From the NCBI GenBank assembly GCA_964512645.1, contig CAZEJS010000003.1, forward strand, positions 62,001 to 126,000: a stretch of DNA of 64,000 nucleotides, read 5' to 3'. Positions within the stretch are counted from its first letter, which is position 1. Each line of letters starts with the position of its first letter. Below, in pieces: positions 6,416 to 15,121 of this stretch. The position numbers and the translations under genes were made by a program. The DNA comes from CAZEJS01 sp964512645 (GTDB lineage Bacteria; Actinomycetota; Geothermincolia; Fen-727; Anoxymicrobiaceae). The notes below the pieces were generated by a model that worked only from the letters and a program-made list of their open reading frames with translations, made no database searches and was not told the origin of the DNA.

Positions 6416-7417
6416 ATGGAGGACGCGAAGCTCTCAGAAAGAGAAACCGTGCTGCTCATCCGGGAGATGATCGGCGCGCCGGCGCCCGGGGTGCGGCTGG
6501 GGCCCGGTGACGACGCGGCGGTGTTCGACTTCGCCGACAGCGGGGTCATCCTGACCATAGACGCGATCTTCGAGGGCGTGCACTTCAGTCTCGACACCCA
6601 CGGATACTCCGACGTCGGCTGGAAGGCCATGGCTTCGAGCATCAGCGATATCGCCGCGATGGGCGGGCAGGCCGCCTGCGCGCTGCTTTCGCTGTCGTTC
6701 GGGCTGCCTCCAGGGAGCGTGGATGTCCGAGCGCTGATGGCGGGCGCCCTGGAGGTGGCCGGCAGGTACGGCTGCCCCATCGTCGGCGGAGACGTCAGCT
6801 CGTCCGGGTCGGGCCTGGGCGTGACGGTGATGGCGGCGGGCTGCCGGGGTCACGCCGGCGTGGTGTTGAGGTCCACGGCGCGTGAAGGTGACCTTATCGG
6901 CGTCACCGGCGAACTGGGCGATTCGGCGGCCGGGCTGGCCGTGCTCCAGTCCGGAAGCGCCGGCCTGCGTGAGAGGTACCCCACCCTGGTGGAAGCGCAT
7001 CTGCGCCCGCGCCCGAGGCTGCGGGCCGGGGAACTGCTGGCCTCGTGCGGTGTGACCTCGATGGAAGACGTCAGTGACGGGCTGGCCGCCGACCTCAACA
7101 ACATATGCCGGGCGAGCGGCGTGGGGTGCGAGATCCGCGCCGGCGACGTCCCCGTTGGGCCCGAGGCCAGGGAGCTCGCCTCGGCGCTGGGTGTGGACCC
7201 GCTCGGCTGGGCGTTCGGAGGCGGAGAGGACTACGAGCTGTTGTTCACCGCGCCCCCGGAACGTTTCGACGAGCTGGAGGAGGCCCTGGGGGGCCACGGC
7301 GTGCCGGTCTCGAAGCTGGGGGTGGTGACGCCCGCCTCCTCCGGGGCTGCGGTGCTCGCCGCCGATGGGACCGTGTCCGTCCTGGAAGGCGGTTATGACC
7401 ACTTTCTTCGAACCTGA
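6416..7417 (+). CDS. thiL: Thiamine-monophosphate kinase ThiL
   Basis: 333 residues, AIRS/PurM-like fold; phosphorylates thiamine phosphate to the active cofactor TPP. Seen: LGPGDDAAVF near the N-terminus, DAIFEGVHF, WKAMASSISDIAAMGG, IVGGDVSSS, the GDLIGVTGELGDSAAG strand, MEDVSDGLAADL and FGGGEDYELLFT. The ATG at 6416 has GGAGG (6406-6410) five bases upstream; the open frame extends far upstream but that part is antiphase with thiC. It overlaps thiD by 23 bases, suggesting coupled translation. Confidence 0.93.
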   Translation: MEDAKLSERETVLLIREMIGAPAPGVRLGPGDDAAVFDFADSGVILTIDAIFEGVHFSLDTHGYSDVGWKAMASSISDIAAMGGQAACALLSLSFGLPPGSVDVRALMAGALEVAGRYGCPIVGGDVSSSGSGLGVTVMAAGCRGHAGVVLRSTAREGDLIGVTGELGDSAAGLAVLQSGSAGLRERYPTLVEAHLRPRPRLRAGELLASCGVTSMEDVSDGLAADLNNICRASGVGCEIRAGDVPVGPEARELASALGVDPLGWAFGGGEDYELLFTAPPERFDELEEALGGHGVPVSKLGVVTPASSGAAVLAADGTVSVLEGGYDHFLRT

Positions 7418-8339
7418 ACCTCGGGCGGCGGTACACGCGCCGCGTCGAGGATTTCGTACGGCGCTCACCATCGCCGGACTGGACCCCTCCGGGGGGGCAG
7501 GCATCGTAGCCGATGTCCGGACGTTCACCGCTCTCGGGGTCTGGCCCCTTGCCGTGGCCGCGACGCTCACTTACCAGAGCACCAGGGGGATGACCGGGCG
7601 TTACGACGTGCCGAAAGAAGTGGTGCTGCGGCAGCTCGAGGAGTTGTTCGCCGACCGGAATCCCAACGCCGTGAAAACGGGCGCGCTTGGAGGCGGCGGG
7701 GCGGCGAAAGAAGCAGGCCTCTTCCTCGACGCGGTGGATTACCGGGGGGTGCTGGTGGTGGACCCGGTGCTCAGCGCCACCTCCGGCGGAGCGCTCATCG
7801 AGGAGGAGGCGCTGGAGGCCCTGGCCCGATATCTGCTGCCGCGGGCGACGATCGTTACCCCGAACGCCTCCGAGGCGGCCGAGATCAGCGGGTTCGAGGT
7901 CGAGGACCTCCAGGACGCGGAGGCGGCGGCCCTGCGCATAACCTCGATGGGCCCGCGCGCCGCCTTCATAACCGGTGTCAAAGTGGTATCGGGCGGGTCC
8001 GCGGCCGCGGCGGACGTCTTCTGCGATCGTGAGGAGATCGAGGTCTTCCGGTCCCCCTGGCGGGAAGGGCTCCGCGTTCACGGGACCGGGTGCGTGCTCT
8101 CGGCGGCCCTCGCCGCGTGTCTCGCCGGGGGAATGGCGCTGAAAGAGGCGGCCCGCTTCTCCCACCGCTTCACCGGGGCCGCCATCGCCGGGGCGCTAGC
8201 CACCGGTACGGGGCCGCCCAGCGCGCTGCCCGGGGCGCCCGCGGCCGCGAGTCAGTTCAACGGACCCGGGAGCGCTACGGGCGGACCGGGGACGTCACGG
8301 AACGCAGGCCCGCAGGAAGGAACCAGGGAGGAGAACTGA
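7395..8339 (+). CDS. thiD: HMP/HMP-P kinase ThiD
   Basis: 314-residue ribokinase-fold enzyme that phosphorylates HMP and HMP-P to HMP-PP, the partner of the thiazole in the ThiE step. Seen: TIAGLDPSGGAGI with the typical DxSGGAG, YQSTRG, the VDPVLSATSGG loop, TPNASEA and the HGTGC anion hole. A roughly 50-residue Gly/Pro/Ala-rich tail after the kinase domain looks disordered and is not a ThiE or TenA fusion. The ATG at 7395 lies inside the end of thiL with GGAAGG 5 bases upstream. The stop overlaps the next start (TGATG). Confidence 0.92.
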   Translation: MTTFFEPEPRAAVHAPRRGFRTALTIAGLDPSGGAGIVADVRTFTALGVWPLAVAATLTYQSTRGMTGRYDVPKEVVLRQLEELFADRNPNAVKTGALGGGGAAKEAGLFLDAVDYRGVLVVDPVLSATSGGALIEEEALEALARYLLPRATIVTPNASEAAEISGFEVEDLQDAEAAALRITSMGPRAAFITGVKVVSGGSAAAADVFCDREEIEVFRSPWREGLRVHGTGCVLSAALAACLAGGMALKEAARFSHRFTGAAIAGALATGTGPPSALPGAPAAASQFNGPGSATGGPGTSRNAGPQEGTREEN

Positions 8340-8896
8340 TGAGAATCGGGTTCGTGAGCGATACGCACGGCGACCCCGGGGCGTGGGAGAAGGCCATGGC
8401 CGTGCTGGGAAATGTCGATCTGATAACCCACGCCGGCGATGTCCTCTACCACGGCATCTTCAACCCCATTACCGAGTCCTATGACCCGAGAGGGCTGGCG
8501 GGCATGCTGAACGTCATTGAGGTGCCGATGGTCCACGCCAGGGGCAACTGCGACTCGGAGGTCGATCAGCTCGCCCTCGACAACCACATCCTGTCCGACT
8601 TCGCCTTCGTCAGCGCCGAGGGTTTCCGCATCCTGGTAACTCACGGCCACAAGCAGCCGGACGAGCGCCTTGCGGAAGTCGCCGGCAGGGCGAACGTCCA
8701 CCTCGTACACAGGGGTCACACCCACGTGCCGAAGATCGAGGTGGTGGGAGGTGTGGTGCTGTTCAACGCCGGGAGCGTCGCCGTTCCCAAGCAGGACGGC
8801 GGCGCGCGGACGGTCGGGCTCTACGAGGAAGGGACCCTGAGAGTCCTGGACATCGACACCGGCGAGGTATTCGCCGAGGGACGTTTCCCCGCCTGA
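8339..8896 (+). CDS. YfcE/MJ0936-type metallophosphoesterase
   Basis: 185 residues of the calcineurin-like phosphoesterase family. The metal-binding motifs are all present: SDTHGD (D8, H10), HAGDVLYH, ARGNCDSE, THGHK and HRGHTHVP. Family members hydrolyse small phosphodiesters; the physiological substrate is usually unknown. The ATG overlaps the thiD stop (TGATG) with GGGAGGAG 5 bases upstream, so it is the last gene of the thiamine transcript. A link to thiamine metabolism is not proven by position alone. It is convergent with rpmB. Confidence 0.88.
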   Translation: MRIGFVSDTHGDPGAWEKAMAVLGNVDLITHAGDVLYHGIFNPITESYDPRGLAGMLNVIEVPMVHARGNCDSEVDQLALDNHILSDFAFVSAEGFRILVTHGHKQPDERLAEVAGRANVHLVHRGHTHVPKIEVVGGVVLFNAGSVAVPKQDGGARTVGLYEEGTLRVLDIDTGEVFAEGRFPA

Positions 8897-8966
8897 AATC
8901 AACCTGTGCGCACGCGGGAAAGCGCGCCTGCCTTGCACGGTGAGTTCGTCGGGTGGAGCGCGCGGA

Positions 8967-9155
8967 TCAGACCTTCTGGACCTTGCCGGCCTTCAGGCAC
9001 CTCGAGCAGACGCGCGCGTTGCGGGGGCTGCCGTCCACTACGATGCGCATCTTGTGGACGTTCGGCGTCCAGCGGCGCTTGGTCTTCTTGTGCGAATGGC
9101 TCACGTTGAAGCCGAACTGCGGTTTCTTTCCGCAGATGTCACAGACGTTTGACAC
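8967..9155 (-). CDS. rpmB: 50S ribosomal protein L28
   Basis: 62-residue L28. Two CxxC pairs (VCDICGKK and RVCSRCLKAG) mark the zinc-binding form. The core NVSHSHKKTKRRWTPNV is highly conserved. The start is GTG (VSNVCDIC) with AAAGGA 5 bases upstream; the longer open frame upstream is not conserved. The gene stands alone, convergent with the thiamine operon. Confidence 0.95.
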   Translation of the reverse strand: MSNVCDICGKKPQFGFNVSHSHKKTKRRWTPNVHKMRIVVDGSPRNARVCSRCLKAGKVQKV

Positions 9156-9184
9156 GGGTATCCTTTCCGATTCGACGAGAAATG

Positions 9185-9193
9185 ATATTAGCA
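9185..9193 (-). promoter_or_regulatory. Extended -10 promoter of rpmB
   Basis: Minus strand TGCTAATAT, ending 29 bases before the rpmB start, without a good -35. A GGTCAC-N6-GTGACC inverted repeat lies just upstream (9206-9223) and could be a regulator site. Confidence 0.5.
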
Positions 9194-9205
9194 CAAAAGC
9201 GCCGC

Positions 9206-9223
9206 GGTCACACAAACGTGACC
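9206..9223. repeat. Inverted repeat GGTCAC-N6-GTGACC
   Basis: Perfect 6-bp arms around ACAAAC, positioned just upstream of the rpmB -10, where an activator or operator site would sit. It has no T tract, so it is not a terminator. Six-bp arms could also occur by chance. Confidence 0.4.
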
Positions 9224-9269
9224 GCCCGCCCACGGGCGGAGCGCCCGGTGGCGCATCGCGGGATGTGCG

Positions 9270-11687
9270 TCATTCAATATCCAGGCGGACGAGGGAGGCG
9301 CAGCCCGGCACTTCCACCCGCCTGGCGCCGGCGGGCACGTCCACCCGGCTTCCATCGACCAGGCACGAGGAGAAGGAGAAGGGCAGGTTGATCTCGATTC
9401 GCGCCGGTGCCCTCGCCTGGTCGGTGGATATCTCGAAGGAGACCGAGTCTTCGGAGCAAGTTGCGGTGTAGCTGACCTGTCCGAAAAACGTCGGCGCCCT
9501 TTCCACGCTCAAGGTGTTACCGGGCGCGAACCACTCCTCTTTCGCCAGCGGGAGGAGCACCAGCCTGTCATCCTCTTCGTTGAGCATGACGTTGCGCAGG
9601 AAGTTGACGAACTCGCATACCGCCCACCCGTGGTGACCATCGCCGTAGGCGCCGCCGCCGGTGAGCGGGTTGATGGCTTCCGGGAAAGTCATGGTGGGCG
9701 TCGCCATTCCGGCAAGAGACTCGAAGACCTCGAGCGCGTACGGTTCCCGCCTGTCCAGGAGACACTGGGCTACCTGCAGCGTCAGGTAGGCGTTCAACCC
9801 GCAGTGCAGGATGGCGTGATAGAAGGTGTCCCGGTAGAAGTGCTTTTCGACGATCTCGTCCAGGGTGTTTCTCATGATCTCTTCAGAGGCGCGCATGAGC
9901 CTCAGCGGGTACACGGCGCAGACGACGCCGACGCTGCCGGAGTCCATGTCCCTGCCCGGGGCGATGGGGATGACCCGCCTGCCCAGGCGGCGTTCGACCG
10001 AGGCCCAGGAGGACTCGAGCGAATCCCGAATCCGGGCCGCCAGGCGCTCCAGGTAACCGGCGTCGCAGTGGAAGCCGAGCTCGAGGGCAACGTCGCGCAC
10101 GGCGAGGAGCCCCCCTATCGCCCATAGGTCGTCCCAGTAGTATGTATCTCCCATCCCGAAGTGCTCCGCGCTGATGCCCGGAGGGAGCAGGCCCCGCCGG
10201 GGGTCGCCTTCCGGGAGGCCTGTCATCAGGCGCGAGTCGATCCAGCGCGCTCCTCTCATCAGGGAGGGATACGCGCCTTTGATGAAGGAGTCGTCCCGGG
10301 TGATCTTCCAGTGGTGGACGAGTGTGTACATGGCCTGGCCGTTGGAGTCCCACTCGCCCGAGTGGGACCTGAAATAACCGTCCGGCGTCTGGCGGTCCGG
10401 GTAGGTGCTGAGCACCTCGGCGGCCATGTCCGCACGCCCGATCTTCTCCAGGGCCGGCACGAGGTAAGCGGCGTCCCTGAACCACATCATGTGGTACGTC
10501 GAAACCCCGGGCGTGATGGAGCGGCCGTCGAACAGCAGCAGGAGGTACGCCTTGTTGACGTCGAAGGCCCTCTGGTACGTCTCCTCGGGGATGGATACGG
10601 TCATGCCTTCCGCGGTCAGCGCCTTCCACGACTCGAGCTGTCCGGCGAGCGCGGCGTCGACGAGGGCCACCGAACTCTCCGCCGGGAACACCCGGTCGAA
10701 CGGCGGGTGCGTTCCCGGCTGCAGCGGAGAAGCGAACGCGACCCGGTAAGCCTCCCCGGCCCCGAGTTCCACGTCGAACACCGCGGCGCCGGTCGCCAGC
10801 CCGAACGGCTCATCGACGGCTTCGGCGCCCTCCAGGCGCTCACGGCGCCCGTCCCTCAGTTGAATGGCTACGTCGCCGTGGAGGTAGTCCGAAAGCAGGA
10901 GGCGGCCGGGGTCGGACCCCAGGCAGGCGATCGCCTCCCCGTCGGCGCGGAACGTCCGCGAGCGCCGGTCGTACTCGAGCCGGTTTATCGCGCACAGCGT
11001 CTCGGCGTTCGCGGGCCTTACGGAAACGACTATCGCCGCGCTCGCGCCCCGGAGGCCGGGGTTGACGATCTCGCAGCGGCAAAGCGCCACCGGGACGCCG
11101 TCCAGCGGGGCTACAAAGGCGGTAAGCTCGCACTCCAGGCCCAGCGCCACGAAAGCCGTGCGTATCACCGGGACGCCTTCCACCAGCGACTGTTCGACGG
11201 TCTCCAGCTCCGACGGGCAGGCCAGGCGGCCGTCGACCATGATCCAGACGTCCACCGAGGGGGAGAAAGGCCACGGGGTGAGAAGTCCGCGCGGGTCCAC
11301 CGTCGCCTCGTGGGGGAAGCCGCACAACCCGATCCCCGTCCAGTTCCGGTGCGTCATGTTGCTCTCCAGCCAGAAGTGGCCGTGCGGCACGAAAGAGCCG
11401 GAAGACGGAGTTCTCTGCATGGTCAGCCAGTACGGCATGGTCCAGCCGTACATCTGTTGCTCGGCGAACGGCGTATAGACGAAACCGGACCACATGTCGG
11501 CCGCGAGGCCGAGCAGCTCCGTGGGAAGGCTGCTCGCCGCGGAGCCGGAAAGCCTGGAGAACGACTCGAAGTTGCGCACGGCGCTGCGGGGTAGCCCCAG
11601 CCCGTCCACCGCGCCCCGGCGCGCCGCGCCTTTCGCCAGGGAGACCAGCCGCCCGATGACGCCGTTCCGTGAAAGAAATGAGCCCAT
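9270..11687 (-). CDS. Six-hairpin glycosidase-like protein
   Basis: 805 residues. The N-terminal half is a beta-rich substrate-binding region. The C-terminal half has the repeated helical motifs of (alpha/alpha)6-barrel glycosidases (GH15/GH63/GH94-like): YHMMWFRDAAYLVPAL, SGEWDSNGQAMYTLVHHW, GDTYYWDDLWAIGG and TFYHAILHCGLNAYL, then a beta-sandwich end. No signal peptide, so probably cytosolic. A role in glycan or glucan breakdown is likely; I cannot name the substrate. The WDSNGQ and WFRD acidic residues are catalytic candidates. The ATG at 11687 has GGGAGG 4 bases upstream. It is divergent from recG and has no sugar genes beside it. Confidence 0.75.
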   Translation of the reverse strand: MGSFLSRNGVIGRLVSLAKGAARRGAVDGLGLPRSAVRNFESFSRLSGSAASSLPTELLGLAADMWSGFVYTPFAEQQMYGWTMPYWLTMQRTPSSGSFVPHGHFWLESNMTHRNWTGIGLCGFPHEATVDPRGLLTPWPFSPSVDVWIMVDGRLACPSELETVEQSLVEGVPVIRTAFVALGLECELTAFVAPLDGVPVALCRCEIVNPGLRGASAAIVVSVRPANAETLCAINRLEYDRRSRTFRADGEAIACLGSDPGRLLLSDYLHGDVAIQLRDGRRERLEGAEAVDEPFGLATGAAVFDVELGAGEAYRVAFASPLQPGTHPPFDRVFPAESSVALVDAALAGQLESWKALTAEGMTVSIPEETYQRAFDVNKAYLLLLFDGRSITPGVSTYHMMWFRDAAYLVPALEKIGRADMAAEVLSTYPDRQTPDGYFRSHSGEWDSNGQAMYTLVHHWKITRDDSFIKGAYPSLMRGARWIDSRLMTGLPEGDPRRGLLPPGISAEHFGMGDTYYWDDLWAIGGLLAVRDVALELGFHCDAGYLERLAARIRDSLESSWASVERRLGRRVIPIAPGRDMDSGSVGVVCAVYPLRLMRASEEIMRNTLDEIVEKHFYRDTFYHAILHCGLNAYLTLQVAQCLLDRREPYALEVFESLAGMATPTMTFPEAINPLTGGGAYGDGHHGWAVCEFVNFLRNVMLNEEDDRLVLLPLAKEEWFAPGNTLSVERAPTFFGQVSYTATCSEDSVSFEISTDQARAPARIEINLPFSFSSCLVDGSRVDVPAGARRVEVPGCASLVRLDIE

Positions 11688-11824
11688 GTCGCCTCCCCTG
11701 CAGGACCGGCACCCTCTCCCCGTCACCGCCGGCGTCCCGGGACGGTGCGGGTCGCACGTTGAATGTATTATATAGGTGGAACCGCGCGGAGTTGCCCCGC
11801 TGGCGTCAGAGAAGGAACGTGGGC

Positions 11825-13948
11825 TTGGACGAACCCCCAGATGTCGCCCGGAAGCGAACACCCTCACCGGCCGTGGAGGCCCTGAGCAGGTTCGTCGCGC
11901 CCGTTACCGCCCTGCCCGGGATCGGCCCCGCCGGCGCGCGCAGGCTGGAGCCGCTCGGCATAACAACCGTCGCCGATCTCCTGTACCACCTGCCCAGGCG
12001 GTACCTCGACCGGTCCGGCGTCACCCCGGTCAAAGACGTCAGGACCGGAGAAGAGACCACGGTCGTAGGGAAAGTCTGCGACGTCGAGAGCCGCTCCACC
12101 AGGACGCGCAAGAAGATGCTGGTGGTGACACTCTTCGACGGCACCGGGTACCTGTCGGGCGTCTGGTTCAACCAGGACTACCACAAGGACCGCCTTGTCC
12201 CGGGGGCGCTCGCCGCCTTTTCGGGCAAGGTCGCCTACCAGTACAACATGCTCCAGATCACCAACCCCTCTTACGACGTTCTCGCCGGCGAAGATGCCGA
12301 CGACAGGGCCGAGGGGCTGCACACCGGGCGCGTCATTCCTCTGTATCCCGCCACCGCCGGGGTCACCAGCGCGGTTCTGCGCAGGCTGGTCAGACGCGCG
12401 CTCGACGCCGTTGCGGGGATGGCCGACCCGGTTCCCCCGCCGGTCATCGAGGCGTTCGGCCTCATGGGGCTCGAGGACGCCCTGCGCCAGACACACTTCC
12501 CCGATGGGGCGGATGTCCTCAAGAGGTCACGCTACCGGCTCGCCTTCGACGAGCTTTTTACCATGCAGGTAGGCCTGGCGCTGCTCAAGAAGCGACGCGA
12601 GAGGGAGTCCGAAGGTATCCGCCACCAGGCCCCGGGAGCGCTCGTCCGGGGGTTCCTCGAAGGCCTGCCGTTCGAGCTGACGGCATCGCAGCAGCGGGCG
12701 TTTTCCGAGATCGAGACCGACATGAGGCGGCCGGTGCCCATGAACAGGCTGCTGCAGGGGGAGGTGGGTTCCGGCAAGACGGTCGTGGCGGCCCTGGCCC
12801 TGCTGCTGGCGGTGGAGGGGGGGCACCAGGCTGCCATCATGGCCCCCACGGAGATACTCGCGCACCAGCACTACAGGCGCATCGGCGAGCTGGTGGAGGG
12901 ACTTCCGGTATCCGTGGAGCTCCTGACGGGCGCGCCTTCATCGGAGGCGCTGCGCGCCGTCGCCTCGGGCGAAGCGGGCATCGTGATAGGAACGCATGCG
13001 CTCGTCTCGGAGCGGGTAGCCTTCAGGGACCTGGGCCTGGTGGTGATAGACGAGCAGCACAGGTTCGGACTCGAGCACAGGGCGAGGCTCGCCGAGAAAG
13101 GGAGGAGCCCCGACGTTCTCCACATGTCGGCTACCCCGATTCCCCGCACCCTCTCTCTCACGCTGTTCGGCGACCTCGACACCAGCGTCATAGACGAGCT
13201 GCCGTCGGGCCGGAAGGGCGTGGTTACCGTTGTCGCGGGTCCTGCCGAGCGCGACGGCGTCTTCGCGATGCTGGGAAGAGAAGTGGAGAAGGGCCGCCAG
13301 GTTTTCGTGGTGTGCCCGATCATCGAGGAGTCCGCGAAGCTCGAGGTCCGCGCCGCCTCGGAAGAGGCGGAGCGAATCGGGAAGGCTTTCCCCGGCGCGG
13401 CCGTGGAACTGGTGCACGGCCAGATGAAAGCGCGGGACAAGCGTGAGGTAATGGAACGTTTCGCCTCCGGGGAGATCGATATCCTCATCTCCACGGTCAT
13501 GGTGGAGGTCGGGGTTGACGTGCCCAACGCCACGGTGATGATAGTCGAGAACGCCGACCGCTTCGGGCTGGCCCAGCTCCACCAGCTCCGCGGAAGGATA
13601 GGGCGCGGGAGCGAGCGGGCGATATGCGTCTTCTTCGCCGAGCCCACCACCGAGGAGGGCGTGGCGCGCATGGATGCCATCAGGGCTTACAGCGACGGCT
13701 TCGAGCTGGCCGAAGCCGACCTGGCGATCAGAGGCGAAGGAACGCTGTTCGGGACCCGACAGTCGGGGCTGCCGGACCTGAAGGTCGCACGGTTGTCGCG
13801 CAACCTCGAGCTCATACGAAGAGCGCGCTCGGAAGCTTTCAGAATAATCGAGTCGGACCCGCTGCTGTCCAGGCCGGAACACGTGCTGTTGCGGTGGGAA
13901 ACCGCCAGGCGCTTCGGGGATTCGCTGGCGTGGCTCTTCAAGGGATGA
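11825..13948 (+). CDS. recG: ATP-dependent DNA helicase RecG
   Basis: 707-residue branch-migration helicase for stalled forks and recombination. Seen: N-terminal wedge/OB domain (LPGIGPAGARRLEPLGI, then VTLFDGTGYLSGVWFNQDY), Walker A GEVGSGKT, DEQHRFG (DEAH-type box), SATPIPRT, and the C-terminal helicase motifs STVMVEVGVDVPNAT and QLRGRIGRG plus the RecG-specific FGTRQSGLPD. Start chosen as TTG at 11825 (GAAGGA 8 bases upstream); a GTG two codons earlier is too close to that site. Divergent from the glycosidase gene, 137 bp apart, with an AT-rich TATTATATA near 11766 as a possible -10. Confidence 0.95.
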   Translation: MDEPPDVARKRTPSPAVEALSRFVAPVTALPGIGPAGARRLEPLGITTVADLLYHLPRRYLDRSGVTPVKDVRTGEETTVVGKVCDVESRSTRTRKKMLVVTLFDGTGYLSGVWFNQDYHKDRLVPGALAAFSGKVAYQYNMLQITNPSYDVLAGEDADDRAEGLHTGRVIPLYPATAGVTSAVLRRLVRRALDAVAGMADPVPPPVIEAFGLMGLEDALRQTHFPDGADVLKRSRYRLAFDELFTMQVGLALLKKRRERESEGIRHQAPGALVRGFLEGLPFELTASQQRAFSEIETDMRRPVPMNRLLQGEVGSGKTVVAALALLLAVEGGHQAAIMAPTEILAHQHYRRIGELVEGLPVSVELLTGAPSSEALRAVASGEAGIVIGTHALVSERVAFRDLGLVVIDEQHRFGLEHRARLAEKGRSPDVLHMSATPIPRTLSLTLFGDLDTSVIDELPSGRKGVVTVVAGPAERDGVFAMLGREVEKGRQVFVVCPIIEESAKLEVRAASEEAERIGKAFPGAAVELVHGQMKARDKREVMERFASGEIDILISTVMVEVGVDVPNATVMIVENADRFGLAQLHQLRGRIGRGSERAICVFFAEPTTEEGVARMDAIRAYSDGFELAEADLAIRGEGTLFGTRQSGLPDLKVARLSRNLELIRRARSEAFRIIESDPLLSRPEHVLLRWETARRFGDSLAWLFKG

Positions 13949-14039
13949 GGCCGGCGGGGGACGCCGGGCGCCGCGCGCTCGACCTCGAACACATGTGGGC
14001 GTCCGGCGTGCCCGGGAGCCCCCCGGGGGGAGGTCTGAA

Positions 14040-14594
14040 ATCAGGGTCATAGCCGGGAGCGCGAAAGGCACCGTACTGCACGGTGCCAGAGGGCGGAACC
14101 TCAGGCCAGTGCTGGATCGCGTGAAGGAAGCGGTCTTCGACGTGCTCGGCGAGACGGTCGAGGGTGTCCGTGTCGCCGACCTGTACGCCGGCATCGGCTC
14201 GTTCGGCATCGAGGCGCTCAGCAGGGGGGCTGAGAGCGCGCTCTTCGTTGAGCGCCACCGCGCCACCGCCCGCGCTCTGGAAGAGAACCTCCGCAGGACC
14301 CACCTCGGGGACAGGGGGGTCGTCAAGGCCGCGGAACTTCCCGGAGTCCTGCGAAATCTGAAGGGTCGCTTCGGTTTGATTTTTATCGACCCCCCCTTTA
14401 GAATTGATACTCGCTTTCTGGGGGGTTTGTTTCGCCTGATCCTGGACAGGGAGCTTCTCGAAGAAGACGGACTTGTCGTGTATCGACACTCGCCCCACGG
14501 GGGATACGAGCCTCCGGAAACGGACTGGTCCGCGGTCGAGCGCCGGGACTACGGCGACTCGATAGTTGAGATCTACCGCGCTCGACGGGATTGA
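14040..14594 (+). CDS. rsmD: 16S rRNA m2G966 methyltransferase RsmD, likely ATC start
   Basis: 184-residue SAM methyltransferase. Seen: RVIAGSAKG at the N-terminus, LRPVLDRVKEAVFD, the SAM motif VADLYAGIGSFGIEALSRG and the catalytic FIDPPF. The family starts at M-R-V-I-A-G. Here that position is the codon ATC (14040-14042), and a strong Shine-Dalgarno GGGGGGAGGT (14025-14034) lies exactly 5 bases before it. No ATG, GTG or TTG is in frame between the SD and that point; the nearest in-frame alternative is a GTG at 13995 with no SD. I infer an ATC start. The gene is immediately upstream of coaD, as in most bacteria. Confidence 0.88.
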   Translation: MRVIAGSAKGTVLHGARGRNLRPVLDRVKEAVFDVLGETVEGVRVADLYAGIGSFGIEALSRGAESALFVERHRATARALEENLRRTHLGDRGVVKAAELPGVLRNLKGRFGLIFIDPPFRIDTRFLGGLFRLILDRELLEEDGLVVYRHSPHGGYEPPETDWSAVERRDYGDSIVEIYRARRD

Positions 14595-14608
14595 CGCAAG
14601 GAGATAAC

Positions 14609-15118
14609 TTGAAGACCGCCATCTGTCCGGGGACGTTCGACCCCGTAACGTACGGCCACCTGGACGTCATCCAGAGGGTGTCCAAGCACTTCGCGAAAGT
14701 CATCGTCGCGGTCGCCGCCAATCCGGGTAAGTGCCCCCTTTTCACCGCGGAGGAACGCATGGCGATGCTCGACGAGAGCCTCGGGAACACCGACAACGTA
14801 GAGGTGATCGCCTTCGATTCGCTGCTGGTGGACATAGCGCACAAGCACGGTTCCTGCTGTATCGTCAAGGGCCTTCGCGCCATGTCGGATTTCGAGTTCG
14901 AGTTCCAGATGGCGCAGTTCAACAGGCAGATGGACGAGGCGATAGAGACGTTCTTTGTGATGGCCGCTCCGGAGTATACTTACTTGAGTTCCAGCGGTCT
15001 CAAGGAGGTTGCGGCCTACGGCGGGTCGGTCAAGGGCCTGGTGCCCCCGCCGGTGGAGGACCGCCTGTTCGAGAAGCTCGGACGGCCCAAGCCGAGGCGC
15101 TCGTCGAAAAAGGAGTAG
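14609..15118 (+). CDS. coaD: Phosphopantetheine adenylyltransferase CoaD
   Basis: 169 residues; adenylates 4'-phosphopantetheine in CoA synthesis. Seen: nucleotidyltransferase motif CPGTFDPVTYGHLD (TxGH), VKGLRAMSDFEFEFQM, and the second signature EYTYLSSSGLKEVAAYGG. TTG start with AAGGAG 5 bases upstream. It follows rsmD by 14 bases and precedes the coiled-coil gene by 3, so one transcript is likely. A short basic tail (RPKPRRSSKK) ends the protein. Confidence 0.95.
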   Translation: MKTAICPGTFDPVTYGHLDVIQRVSKHFAKVIVAVAANPGKCPLFTAEERMAMLDESLGNTDNVEVIAFDSLLVDIAHKHGSCCIVKGLRAMSDFEFEFQMAQFNRQMDEAIETFFVMAAPEYTYLSSSGLKEVAAYGGSVKGLVPPPVEDRLFEKLGRPKPRRSSKKE

Positions 15119-15121
15119 GCA

